From the NCBI RefSeq assembly GCF_007997295.1, contig NZ_VORY01000012.1, forward strand, positions 1 through 64,000: DNA of 64,000 nucleotides. Reading direction: 5' to 3'. This document shows positions 43,271 to 51,875 of this stretch, one piece after another; position 1 is the first letter of the stretch, and the number at the start of each line of letters is the position of its first letter. This stretch comes from Gillisia hiemivivida (GTDB taxonomy: Bacteria; Bacteroidota; Bacteroidia; Flavobacteriales; Flavobacteriaceae). The position numbers and the translations under genes are program-made. A model generated the notes under the pieces. The model was not told the origin of the DNA. It saw only the letters and a list, made by a program, of their open reading frames with translations, and searched no databases.

Positions 43271-44283
43271 ACTGCTTTATTTCGATTTTCATACCAACCC
43301 AAACCTAAAACGATAAAAACACCAATTATAATGAAAAAGACTGCGATCCAGGTTTCTGAAGTGGTAAATATTGGAAAATATCTGTCATAATTATCCAGTA
43401 CTTTATTTCCATGAATATCTAGCCTGAAGTTGCCTTCGGCAGTTAGCTTATAGACCTTTTCTTTCCAAGGCCAAACCACCCCTAAAGAGCCAGTGATAAA
43501 CCCGATGATAACGGCATAGGTTTCTTTTTTATAACGTTTAAGAACGAATCCTAACAGATGTGAAAGCGAGACGAGTCCTGCTAAAGATCCTAAAGAAAAG
43601 ACCACAAGCACCTGCAGTAAACGTATTCTTTGCGAATTATCTACAAAGGAGAAATCCATAAGTAATATATCTCCTATGGTATCATATAAGGCATTTACAG
43701 AATTTACCAGCAGTAACACATAATTACCAAGAAGGATTAGAATAAAAGAGCCGGAGAGTCCTGGGAGTGTCATTCCCGAAACGCCAATTATTCCGCAAAT
43801 AAAAACAAACCAAAGATTATCATTTTCTCTGGCAGGCTCCAAAAAACTGATTGCGATCCCTGCAACAACACCCATCATCATAAAGGTAATACTTCGTCTA
43901 GACCAGTTTTTGAATTCTTTACTTATGTAGTAAATGGATCCTATGATCATCCCAAAAAAGGAAGCCCAAACATAGAGCTCAAAATGAACAATTAAAAAGT
44001 CTAGCAACTGGGAAACACTAAAATAGCTTATCACCATTCCTAGAATTAGAAGACCTAGAAATTTCCCGTTTACGTAATGATAGAGACTTCTAAATCTGCC
44101 ATTTATTAGCAGTTTAAAAGCTTTAAAATTGATCTTTTGAAGGGAATATATAAATTCTTCGTAAAAGCCGGCAACAAATGCTACAACTCCGCCAGAAACT
44201 CCGGGAACCTTATTTGCGGCTCCCATTGCTAAACCTTTAAGTACTAGAAATACTTTGTCACTAAAGGTCCTGGTTTGTTGCAT
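43267..44283 (-). CDS. DUF368 membrane protein (PopT-type polyprenyl-phosphate transporter), copy 2
   Basis: A 338-residue protein with about nine membrane helices. GAANKVPGVSGGVVAFVAGFYEEF (about 22-45) and TLPGLSGSFILILLGNY are the two family motifs, half-repeats of each other. DUF368 proteins were recently shown to be undecaprenyl-phosphate translocases (PopT), which recycle the lipid carrier for peptidoglycan and glycan assembly. A long external loop near 270-310 is unusual. It overlaps its paralogue at 44261-45208 by 23 bases and the aroE start by four bases. Confidence 0.85.
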   Translation of the reverse strand: MQQTRTFSDKVFLVLKGLAMGAANKVPGVSGGVVAFVAGFYEEFIYSLQKINFKAFKLLINGRFRSLYHYVNGKFLGLLILGMVISYFSVSQLLDFLIVHFELYVWASFFGMIIGSIYYISKEFKNWSRRSITFMMMGVVAGIAISFLEPARENDNLWFVFICGIIGVSGMTLPGLSGSFILILLGNYVLLLVNSVNALYDTIGDILLMDFSFVDNSQRIRLLQVLVVFSLGSLAGLVSLSHLLGFVLKRYKKETYAVIIGFITGSLGVVWPWKEKVYKLTAEGNFRLDIHGNKVLDNYDRYFPIFTTSETWIAVFFIIIGVFIVLGLGWYENRNKAV

Positions 44284-45208
44284 TTTGAGCGATTGGTTTT
44301 TGGTTGGCTACGCGCTCTAAGATAAGAATTAAAGTAAATCCTGCAAGAATTAATGCAATAGCAGCAATTATATGCGATTCACCTTGATAATTAGTTGGCC
44401 ATACCGATGCATCCCTGAGAATAATGGTCTTTTCTCCTATTTGTTTAGATTCTAGAACTTCTTTCCATGGCCATATTTTATTTAGAGAGCCAGCTATAAA
44501 ACCTGTTAAAACAGCCAAAGTGATACTGCTATAGTGATCAAATAGCCATTTTAAAACACGGGAAAAGGATAAAAGTCCTACAATAGCACCTAAAGCAACT
44601 ACACCTAGGGTTTTAAACTCGAAATCGTGGGCAGCTTCTGTTATCGTTTTATAAGATCCCAAAAGCACCAATATAAAAGCTCCAGAGATACCTGGTAAAA
44701 TCATAGCACAAACAGCAATGGAACCAGCCAAGAATAAAAACCAAAGACTAGTATTTGTCCCCATAGGAGGTAAGGTTACAATGTAAACTGCAATTGCGGC
44801 ACCTATTATCAAGGCTAGAACAATTTTAAAATTCCATTTAGGGATTTGTTTAGCTACATACCAGATACTTGCTAGAATAAGTCCGAAGAAAAAGGACCAG
44901 ATCATTATCGGATGCGCTTCCAATAAATAATTGGTTAAACGCATTACGGTGAATATACTGATCAAAATTCCAGAGAGAAGAGCAACTATAAAAGAACCAT
45001 TGGCTTCTTTCCACATCGCAGCAAAACCTTGCTCTTTCCAAGTTTTAATCAGGCCTAAATTAATCCCACTTATGGTATTAATTAGTTCCTGGTAAATGCC
45101 TGTAATAAATGCAATAGTTCCTCCAGACACTCCCGGAACTACATCTGCAGCACCCATTGCCATTCCTTTAAGAGTAATTGTAAGGTAATCTTTTAAGCTT
45201 CTTTGCAT
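44261..45208 (-). CDS. DUF368 membrane protein (PopT-type polyprenyl-phosphate transporter), copy 1
   Basis: A 315-residue paralogue of the following gene, again with GAADVVPGVSGGTIAFITGIYQEL and ILPGISGAFILVLLGSYK and about nine membrane helices. The match is to the same PopT family. I start at the ATG at 45208; an in-frame TTG at 45244 would add 12 residues not matching the family. The two overlapping, diverged copies may form a heterodimer or serve different lipid carriers; this is inference. A repeat-rich gap with a palindrome lies upstream. Confidence 0.85.
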   Translation of the reverse strand: MQRSLKDYLTITLKGMAMGAADVVPGVSGGTIAFITGIYQELINTISGINLGLIKTWKEQGFAAMWKEANGSFIVALLSGILISIFTVMRLTNYLLEAHPIMIWSFFFGLILASIWYVAKQIPKWNFKIVLALIIGAAIAVYIVTLPPMGTNTSLWFLFLAGSIAVCAMILPGISGAFILVLLGSYKTITEAAHDFEFKTLGVVALGAIVGLLSFSRVLKWLFDHYSSITLAVLTGFIAGSLNKIWPWKEVLESKQIGEKTIILRDASVWPTNYQGESHIIAAIALILAGFTLILILERVANQKPIAQNATNQDL

Positions 45209-45225
45209 TTTTATATAATCAAGAT

Positions 45226-45335
45226 CTTCGGGGCAAGCCCACAAAATATTCCCGATAGTTCGGGAAGAAAATACTTTTAAATTTCTAGGAATCCCGATAG
45301 CTATCGGGACGGGTAATTAAACCCTCATTGAGGGA
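45226..45335. repeat. Palindromic intergenic repeat (TCCCGATAGCTATCGGGA)
   Basis: TCCCGATAGCTATCGGGA at 45292-45309 is a perfect 18-bp palindrome. Close by are CCCGATAGTTCGGG (45251-45264), CCCTCATTGAGGG (45322-45334) and CTTCGGGGCAAGCCC (45226-45240). Matching words occur at 9741-9840. It is probably a dispersed short repeat, not a promoter. Confidence 0.6.
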
Positions 45336-45367
45336 TTAAAAAATTCTTTTCAAAAGTAATTAAAAAA

Positions 45368-46765
45368 TCAGGATGTCTTTAGGTAAGAATTAATAATTTC
45401 TTTCACGCTTTTTCTACTGAATATTTGTGGGAAAAGCTCCTCTATAATAATATAATATTCAGAATCTAATTTAAGTCCGTTATTTAAATGGAAATATCCT
45501 TTATCGCCTTCATTTAAATTAAAATATAAGCCAGCTAATCGATATTCAATTTCTGAAGAATCAGGATAAAATTCTACTGCCTGCATTAAGTTTTGAATTG
45601 CAGTTTCATATTCGCCAAGATTAATAAGTATGTCGCAACGTCTAATCCAGGTTTCTAGCTCATAATTACCAAGCTCAATAGTTTTTTGATACCCGCGTTC
45701 CGCTTCTTCAAAGAAACTAAGCCTGCTATTGATCTTAGCAAAACGCTTCCAATAAAGCACATTTTCCTCGTCAATATTAATTGCTTTATTAATATAATAA
45801 AGTGCTTTTTGATAATTCTTCTTCTTGAAATAAAAATCGGTAATTGCAATCCATCCTTTATCTAACAAAGGATCTTCATGAACGGTTTTGGAATAATTTT
45901 CCAAAGCATATTCGTCCATGCCTAATTTCTCAAAGCACTTACCTATTCTTAAGTAAGCAAAAGAGGTGGGATCATCTAGATCTAAGGTTATGTTATAGTT
46001 TTCTATTGCTTCATTATATCTACCTAATTTCTCTAAGACCTTTCCTTTTTCAAGGTAAGCCCCAATAAAATAATCATCGCTAATTATGGCGAAATCAAAT
46101 GCCATTAAAGCCTTATCTAATTGTTTAAGGTCAAAATATTGCTTTCCAACTTGGTGCCATGCAACTTCGCAATATGGATTCTTGTTAAGAAACGCATTTA
46201 GAAAATCTATAGATTCATTTTTTTGCTCCAGAAAATCGAAACAATACATGATATTATATAGCGCAGAATAATCTTCTTCATCTGCCTCTAAACATTGCAT
46301 GAAGCTTAGCTTGGCATTTTCAAAATCTTCTAAGAATAAATATTCCATTCCTAATAAGGAATAGACATCTGCGGTATCTAGAGTTATTTCAAGGGCAAGT
46401 TCCAGCATTTGGATCGCCTTTTTGTGATCATCTCTTTTGGAAAAAATATTGGCTTTCTGAATAAAGATCTCCTCATTGGAAGATTCCAGAGTATGTAGTT
46501 CGTTCAAGAGACCATCTGCTAAGTCCAATTTATCCTCAAATACGAGGATCTCAACTTTAAATAGTTTCAGGTTCGTGGAAGTGGGATGTTGTGCCAATCC
46601 TAATTTCACAGCTTTTTTAGCCAATGCAATCTTTCCATTCTCCAAATAATGGTGAATGATATCCTCAAATTCTTCTGAATCAAAAAACAACACATCGTTT
46701 GTTTTTAGCATAGATTCAAAACGGGTAAGTGAGAAATTGTTTTCTTCGTTATGGCTTAATTGCAT
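45368..46765 (-). CDS. Tetratricopeptide repeat protein
   Basis: A 465-residue soluble protein formed largely of TPR units (about ten). Typical turns are NEEIFIQKANIFSKRDDHKKAIQMLELALE, DVYSLLGMEYLFLEDFENAKLSF and SFAYLRIGKCFEKLGMDEYALENY. No catalytic domain, signal peptide or membrane helix is present, so it is a cytoplasmic scaffold of unknown partners. It lies between the DUF368 genes and the aminotransferase gene on the same strand with gaps of 100-160 bases, so it is probably transcribed alone. Confidence 0.88.
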   Translation of the reverse strand: MQLSHNEENNFSLTRFESMLKTNDVLFFDSEEFEDIIHHYLENGKIALAKKAVKLGLAQHPTSTNLKLFKVEILVFEDKLDLADGLLNELHTLESSNEEIFIQKANIFSKRDDHKKAIQMLELALEITLDTADVYSLLGMEYLFLEDFENAKLSFMQCLEADEEDYSALYNIMYCFDFLEQKNESIDFLNAFLNKNPYCEVAWHQVGKQYFDLKQLDKALMAFDFAIISDDYFIGAYLEKGKVLEKLGRYNEAIENYNITLDLDDPTSFAYLRIGKCFEKLGMDEYALENYSKTVHEDPLLDKGWIAITDFYFKKKNYQKALYYINKAINIDEENVLYWKRFAKINSRLSFFEEAERGYQKTIELGNYELETWIRRCDILINLGEYETAIQNLMQAVEFYPDSSEIEYRLAGLYFNLNEGDKGYFHLNNGLKLDSEYYIIIEELFPQIFSRKSVKEIINSYLKTS

Positions 46766-46864
46766 ACACTGGGGATTACGTGATTTCTACAGTACTAAAG
46801 TTATAAAGGATAACACATGAACTGTAAGGGTATCTATATTGTTTTTAACAAAGTAATTAACAAG

Positions 46865-48052
46865 TTAGAATTGACTTTCAATTTCGTTTAAAATGTCAAT
46901 AATAATGCCACATCCTTCTTTAATTTCCTGATTTGTAATTGTTAAGGGAGGGGTTATTCTAATGGCAGTTTTTTCAAATAAAAGCCAAAACAAAATTAGA
47001 CCTTTCTCTTGTGCTTTCAAAATAATTTTAGTCGCCATTTCTTCTGAAGTGGTTATCACAGCCAGCATAAGTCCTATTCCACGGATTTCTTTAATAAGTG
47101 GGTGTATAAGGAGTTCTCTGAATAGTTTTTCCTTCTGAAGAGCCTCTGCCATAAGGTCAGATTCTGTGATCTCTCGTAAAGTGGCTAATGCTGCTGCGGC
47201 AATTACAGGGTTACCTCCAAATGTGGTGATATGTCCCAATTTCGGATTGTCCATTAGGGTATCCATCACTTTTTCTGAAGCAGTAAAGGCGCCAATAGGC
47301 AGCCCGCCACCCATGCCTTTTCCCATTACTAAAATATCTGGAACCATATTGTAATGCTCAAATCCAAATAATTTACCAGTACGTCCAAAGCCAGGCTGGA
47401 TTTCATCTAAGATCAACAACGCGCCAACTTGTTCACAGTGTGATTTTAGTTTTTGTAAGTAGTTATTTTTGGGAACTATAAATCCGGCACCTCCTTGGAT
47501 AGTTTCTAGTATTACTGCTGCGGTATTCTCTGTAATGTTTTGAAAATCTTCTTCAGCATTAAAATTTAGGAAGCTAACGTCTCCAATAAGAGGTCTAAAA
47601 GGAGCGACCCGCTCTTCAAAGCTCATTAAACTTAGGGAACCCATTGTGTTTCCATGATAGGCCATTCTTGCTGCAATTATTTCAGACCTTCCTGTAGATC
47701 TTCTAGCTAATTTTAAAGCACCTTCAATAGCTTCGGTTCCAGAATTAGTGAGGTATGTTTTGCTTAAAGATTTTGGTAATTTCTTGGCGAGAAGTTTGGT
47801 TAAATCAACGGCAGGGGATAAGGCATATTCACCATATACCATCACATGTAAATATTTTTCGGCTTGATCTTTAATAGCGTTTACCACACGAGGATGACAA
47901 TGCCCTAAGCTGCATGCCGAAACTCCGGCTACAAAATCTAAATACTTTTTCCCCTGTATTGAATAAATATAGGAGCCTTTAGCATGAGATATTTCCATAG
48001 CTAAGGGATGCGGAGTAGTTTGCGCTTGATATTTTAAAAAATCTTCTTTCAA
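46865..48052 (-). CDS. Class III aminotransferase
   Basis: PLP-dependent aminotransferase of 395 residues (acetylornithine/ornithine/4-aminobutyrate subgroup). LTNSGTEAIEGALKLARR is the substrate and phosphate motif. LLILDEIQPGFGRTGKLFGFEHY holds the PLP-pairing Asp216. ILVMGKGMGGGLPIGAF holds the Schiff-base Lys245. The precise substrate is not certain; the opening HPLAMEISHAKGSYIYSIQGKKYLDF is a form common in Bacteroidetes. Translation begins at TTG, the first codon after an in-frame stop. The upstream OstA-like gene ends five bases earlier, so both are co-transcribed. Confidence 0.88.
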   Translation of the reverse strand: MKEDFLKYQAQTTPHPLAMEISHAKGSYIYSIQGKKYLDFVAGVSACSLGHCHPRVVNAIKDQAEKYLHVMVYGEYALSPAVDLTKLLAKKLPKSLSKTYLTNSGTEAIEGALKLARRSTGRSEIIAARMAYHGNTMGSLSLMSFEERVAPFRPLIGDVSFLNFNAEEDFQNITENTAAVILETIQGGAGFIVPKNNYLQKLKSHCEQVGALLILDEIQPGFGRTGKLFGFEHYNMVPDILVMGKGMGGGLPIGAFTASEKVMDTLMDNPKLGHITTFGGNPVIAAAALATLREITESDLMAEALQKEKLFRELLIHPLIKEIRGIGLMLAVITTSEEMATKIILKAQEKGLILFWLLFEKTAIRITPPLTITNQEIKEGCGIIIDILNEIESQF

Positions 48053-48057
48053 CTATC

Positions 48058-49860
48058 TTAAATTTTAGTAGTTCCTTTTCCAGATTTCTTCTTTTTCTCT
48101 AATTTTTTTTTCTTGTCTAATAAAAGAGAATCAATTTTTTTTATAGGAACTCCTAAACTATCAACTTTGGTGTCTTTTAGATCATCTGGAGTTAATCTGG
48201 AATTCTCATTCAATAAGGATGGTTCTCCGTTAGTTTCATCAAAGAAGTCCTCTTGCTCCTCGGGTAAGGGTATGCCTTTGATCTTCGTTAATTTTGGGGG
48301 TTCTTCGCCTTTAAATAGATCAGATTTTTCTAATAACTGTTCTTCTCCACGCCAATTAAAGCCGGGTAGTTCTCTTGCATTTGAGGGAAATTCTTCAGGG
48401 GGCGTAAGAGTACCGTCTACTTGTTTGTAATAATAGATGTCTCGAATTGTTTTATCTTCAAAAAGGATCTTTATAGAGCTAGACAATGTTTTATTAATTC
48501 CTAGCAATTCATTCTCCTCATTCCTACTGTAATATATAGTTTCAGTATTTTTTATGATATCTACCTGATACAGCTCATTACTAACAAATAATCCAGTGAG
48601 TTCTTTTCCTTTTACTTGATTATAACCTTCTATACTATCTTTCTGAATAAGAAATGCATCATAAAAGACCTTGAGAGAATCAAGTTTTTCTGTTACAGGA
48701 TTATTTAGAATATGAATGGTATCTCCAGTCATCTGGTTATTATCTGACCAAATTACTGGTGTTCGTTTTGTAGAAACAGAGGTTGAAGGCACATTCCCAA
48801 TATTTAAAAGCTTCGTGATTCCTTTTTTCTGATTCACATAAATAGAATCACTTTTTCCGCTAATATCACTTTTAAAGAGCTTAACATTGTAAAAACCTCT
48901 TACGATCCTGTTTTCTGGTTTTCCTGTGATCATTAGCGTGTCACTATGAATAAATATAGAATCCTTATCCTGAATTGTAGCAGCTAAAGCACGCTTGGTT
49001 ATAAAGACAGAATCTTTTTCGCGATAGACTTCAGCATAATGACCAGTTATTAAACTGTTATTTAAAGTATCGGTTACTTTAATATTGTTTGTGCCTGAAG
49101 CAAAACTTTTAGCTCGATTAAAATATAAGCTGTCTCCTTCAAGAACTCTGTTTTCATAATCTATTCTGGAATTTTTTACAAAATACCCAACATCCCCTCT
49201 GGTGTCATAAAATCCACGCTCACAATAAACAGTGCTTGTTTCACTTACTATAGTTGTTGGTCCATATAAATAAGCAGCACCACTATCTGAATAGAAATCC
49301 AATTGCTGAGAATTTATAGTGTATTTAGGGTTGGTTACTTTTACATCGCTGAGGAATGAATACTTATCCTGATCCATATAATACCTACCTATTCTACTGG
49401 TAAGCACGCTGGCAGTATCGCGAACAGTTCCGCCGCTCCTGTAATAGGCTTGTTGTTTTACTCTATCAAAGAATAAAGTATCTGTTTCTATGGAAGATTG
49501 GGGGCGGCTCATTTTTACATTACCGCTCGCAAAGGCGAACTGAGTAGTTCCATTATACTCTGCATACTTGCTTTGCATGGTAACGGTATCTCCCTGCTGC
49601 ATCCTCACATTTCCATAAGCTTTAAAAAAATTCGCTTCGTCGTAGTGAATTGCCTGATCACACCATATTTCTATCCCTTCATGAATAAAATGAACCTGAT
49701 TGGTCACTTTGCTCAAGATAATGGCGCCGGGATATTTGTTTTCATCTTTCAACGTTCTATCACTGGTGTAATCTATTTTTTTGGATGTTTGGGCATAGAA
49801 GTTACCATTACAGCAAAAACATAGAATTAAGGTAACTATATAATAGGTGGATTTTTTCAA
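48058..49860 (-). CDS. OstA-like (LptA/LptD N-domain) periplasmic protein
   Basis: A 600-residue exported protein related to the OstA/LptA domain used in LPS transport. The signal peptide ends NFYAQ. The N-terminal GAIILSKVTNQVHFIHEGIEIWCDQAI and GNVRMQQGDTVTMQSKYAEYNG are the repeated strand motifs of the OstA fold. The C-terminal half keeps the same strand periodicity and ends in a Lys-rich tail (KKKKLEKKKKSGKGT). There is no beta-barrel like full LptD. It probably bridges the periplasm or serves the outer-membrane assembly site. Translation starts at TTG, with an exact -7 box upstream at 49877-49884. Confidence 0.83.
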   Translation of the reverse strand: MKKSTYYIVTLILCFCCNGNFYAQTSKKIDYTSDRTLKDENKYPGAIILSKVTNQVHFIHEGIEIWCDQAIHYDEANFFKAYGNVRMQQGDTVTMQSKYAEYNGTTQFAFASGNVKMSRPQSSIETDTLFFDRVKQQAYYRSGGTVRDTASVLTSRIGRYYMDQDKYSFLSDVKVTNPKYTINSQQLDFYSDSGAAYLYGPTTIVSETSTVYCERGFYDTRGDVGYFVKNSRIDYENRVLEGDSLYFNRAKSFASGTNNIKVTDTLNNSLITGHYAEVYREKDSVFITKRALAATIQDKDSIFIHSDTLMITGKPENRIVRGFYNVKLFKSDISGKSDSIYVNQKKGITKLLNIGNVPSTSVSTKRTPVIWSDNNQMTGDTIHILNNPVTEKLDSLKVFYDAFLIQKDSIEGYNQVKGKELTGLFVSNELYQVDIIKNTETIYYSRNEENELLGINKTLSSSIKILFEDKTIRDIYYYKQVDGTLTPPEEFPSNARELPGFNWRGEEQLLEKSDLFKGEEPPKLTKIKGIPLPEEQEDFFDETNGEPSLLNENSRLTPDDLKDTKVDSLGVPIKKIDSLLLDKKKKLEKKKKSGKGTTKI

Positions 49861-49876
49861 ACTGAATAATTTGAAT

Positions 49877-49884
49877 CAAAAGTA
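49877..49884 (-). promoter_or_regulatory. Possible -7 box of the OstA-like gene
   Basis: CAAAAGTA on the plus strand reads TACTTTTG on the minus strand, an exact TAnnTTTG box with a start about ten bases before the TTG start codon. No -33 box is visible. Confidence 0.4.
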
Positions 49885-50042
49885 AGGAAAAGCCATATAA
49901 TGATAGAGCTGGTTAATTAAAAATAATTTAAACTGAAGATATTTGAATAATTCTTAAAGAATAGATCCCCATTAAATTGATTTCAAAAGGAATGCCTAGA
50001 AATGTTAGAGAATAGCTAATACTCATAAACTTTTCTAAATTT

Positions 50043-50061
50043 TAACTATAATTAATAGTTA
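50043..50061. promoter_or_regulatory. Dyad upstream of the ferritin-like operon
   Basis: TAACTAT (50043-50049) and ATAGTTA (50055-50061) form a perfect 7-bp inverted repeat with a five-base AT spacer, about 60-80 bases upstream of the -7-like box at 50121. It could bind a dimeric regulator; AT-rich composition makes chance possible. Confidence 0.35.
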
Positions 50062-50120
50062 TAAAATTGCTTTAAGGAAATATTAACTCTCTGTTTAAAA
50101 CCGAATCTGTCTTTCTCCCG

Positions 50121-50128
50121 TAAGTTTG
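50121..50128 (+). promoter_or_regulatory. Putative -7 box of the ferritin-like operon
   Basis: TAAGTTTG fits TAnnTTTG exactly, 23 bases before the ATG at 50152. The -33 region has only TTTA. A TATAAT at 50131-50136 is also present and would suit a different sigma factor. Confidence 0.42.
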
Positions 50129-50151
50129 GATATAATCTAGAAAACTTAATT

Positions 50152-50916
50152 ATGAAAAAACCAATGATGAAAGTGGAAGTATCTTCGGAAACCCACTCAA
50201 AAAGTAATAACTCGCGTAGAAAATTTTTAAAAATGGGAGGATTGGCAGTAGTTGGTTCCAGCCTACTTTTATACGGATGTAGCGATGACGATGACATTTC
50301 AGGCCCTGTTACTCCAACACCTGGAGAACCTTTCGATTTAGGAAGCGGAGATGTAGGTATTTTAAATTATGCTTATGCATTAGAGCAGCTTGAAGCAGAA
50401 TTTTATACCCAAGTTATCGCAGGATCTTATTTCGCTAGTGCTGATCCTGAAGAAAAATTGATTTTACAAGATCTTTATGATCACGAGGTAATTCATCGTG
50501 AATTTTTTAAGGCTGCAATCACAGGAGCAGTAGGCGGTGATATGAGTAAAGTATTACCAGAATTAGAATTTGACTTTAGTGGTGTAGATTTTGGTAGTAG
50601 AGATGCTGTTTTAGGAACTGCTCAAGTTCTGGAAGATACAGGAGTATCTGCATACAATGGAGCAGGTGCAAGAATAGAACTTCCACTTTACCTTACAATT
50701 GCGGGTAAAATCGTATCTGTAGAGGCGCGTCATGCTGCTGCTATTAGATCTATTTACCTACCAGGGAATACAGAATTTGCTGGAGATGATGTAATTGATG
50801 CAAATGGTTTAGACCCTGCAACTCCCCCTGCAGATGTACTTGCAGCTGTTGTAGCAACAGGATTTCTTACAACTCCATTTACGGCAAACAACTTACCAGC
50901 ACCTATGGTAGGATAA
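50152..50916 (+). CDS. Tat-exported ferritin-like domain lipoprotein
   Basis: A 254-residue protein with a twin-arginine signal (SRRKFLK at 21-27) and a lipobox LYGC with Cys43, then a run of Asp (SDDDD). The mature part is a four-helix ferritin-like domain (PF13668 type): EQLEAEFYTQV, HEVIHREFF, LEDTGVSAYNGAG and EARHAAAIRSI give the two Glu/His pairs that can bind a di-iron centre. Export through Tat suggests that the fold or metal is loaded in the cytoplasm. It is 27 bases from a second Tat ferritin-like gene, so the two form an operon. The chemistry is unknown. Confidence 0.85.
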   Translation: MKKPMMKVEVSSETHSKSNNSRRKFLKMGGLAVVGSSLLLYGCSDDDDISGPVTPTPGEPFDLGSGDVGILNYAYALEQLEAEFYTQVIAGSYFASADPEEKLILQDLYDHEVIHREFFKAAITGAVGGDMSKVLPELEFDFSGVDFGSRDAVLGTAQVLEDTGVSAYNGAGARIELPLYLTIAGKIVSVEARHAAAIRSIYLPGNTEFAGDDVIDANGLDPATPPADVLAAVVATGFLTTPFTANNLPAPMVG

Positions 50917-50943
50917 TCTAATTTAAACTTAAAAAACAACATT

Positions 50944-51795
50944 ATGAATATTATAAAATTTTTAGACGAATTTACTTCGGAAAGCTTAACTCAAAAGGTC
51001 TCCTCTAGAAGAGATGTTTTTGGAACATTTGGTTCTTTAGGAAAAAAAGCTGCATTAGCTGCAATTCCCTTTGGAATGGCTGCAGGATCAGGAAAAGCTT
51101 TTGCACAAACAAATGGGAATACTCCTATAGATTCCTTAAACCTTGCATTAACCCTTGAGTATCTGGAAGCTGAATTTTACATTAGAGCTTTAGATTCTGG
51201 AGTGCTTCCTGCTGGAAGACCAGAAGATGTTTACAACCAGATTTCTAAACATGAGACAGCTCACGTAGAATTTTTGAAAACAAATTTGGGAGATGCTGCT
51301 GTAGAATCACCAGAATTTGATTTTACTGTAGGTGGAATGTTTGATCCATTTAATGAAAATGGAATTGGGCAAGAAACAGCTTACGCTCAGTTGTTGGCAT
51401 TAGCACAAGCTTTTGAGGATACTGGAGTAAGAGCTTATAAGGGACAAGCCCCAAATTTAATGGGAACTGCTTTTTTAACACCTGCGCTACAAATTCACTC
51501 TGTAGAGGCAAAGCATGCTTCTGAAATTAGAAGGTTAAGAGCATTTGTTTTAGGAGAAACCTTAAACGATAATGCTTTAGGATGGATTACTCTTAACAAT
51601 AGAGGACCAGGAATGCCAGAAGCTACACAAGCAGTATATGATGGTGAAGAGAATATATCACAAGGTGGTGTAGATCTTGTAGCTGCAACTGGATTTAGTG
51701 CAACATCAGTATCTCAATCTTTTGATGAGCCAATGACTGGTGAAACTGCAACAGCTATTGCAAGCTTGTTTATAAAGACTGATAGTGATAACTAG
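50944..51795 (+). CDS. Tat-exported ferritin-like domain protein
   Basis: A 283-residue paralogue of the gene before it. SRRDVFG at 21-27 with a hydrophobic segment and a cut near AFAQ (54-55) form a Tat signal without a lipobox, so the product should be soluble in the periplasm. The ferritin-like core has LEYLEAEFYIRAL, KHETAHVEFL, FEDTGVRAYKGQAP and EAKHASEIRRL. It is longer at the C terminus and overall closer to the annotated desiccation-related ferritin-like proteins. Convergent with purA; a shared hairpin lies at 51822. Confidence 0.85.
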   Translation: MNIIKFLDEFTSESLTQKVSSRRDVFGTFGSLGKKAALAAIPFGMAAGSGKAFAQTNGNTPIDSLNLALTLEYLEAEFYIRALDSGVLPAGRPEDVYNQISKHETAHVEFLKTNLGDAAVESPEFDFTVGGMFDPFNENGIGQETAYAQLLALAQAFEDTGVRAYKGQAPNLMGTAFLTPALQIHSVEAKHASEIRRLRAFVLGETLNDNALGWITLNNRGPGMPEATQAVYDGEENISQGGVDLVAATGFSATSVSQSFDEPMTGETATAIASLFIKTDSDN

Positions 51796-51821
51796 AAGTT
51801 AAGCTAGATTTGATTTATATT

Positions 51822-51855
51822 AAAAATGCCTTTCAGAAATGAAAGGCATTTTTTT
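51822..51855. terminator. Terminator between the ferritin-like operon and purA
   Basis: AAAAATGCCTTTC (51822-51834) pairs with GAAAGGCATTTTT (51841-51853) with a six-base loop, followed by further T. The stem is flanked by A and T runs so that it can serve both convergent transcripts. Confidence 0.85.
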
Positions 51856-51875
51856 ATTTAATATATTAAATGAAA

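Noticed and set aside
45368-46765. TPR protein as a secretion chaperone
   Set aside because: No secretion or partner genes are adjacent; only the repeat fold is supported.
49498-49824. 108-residue plus-strand ORF opposite the OstA-like gene
   Set aside because: Antisense to a well-supported signal-peptide-bearing gene; no promoter or family match.
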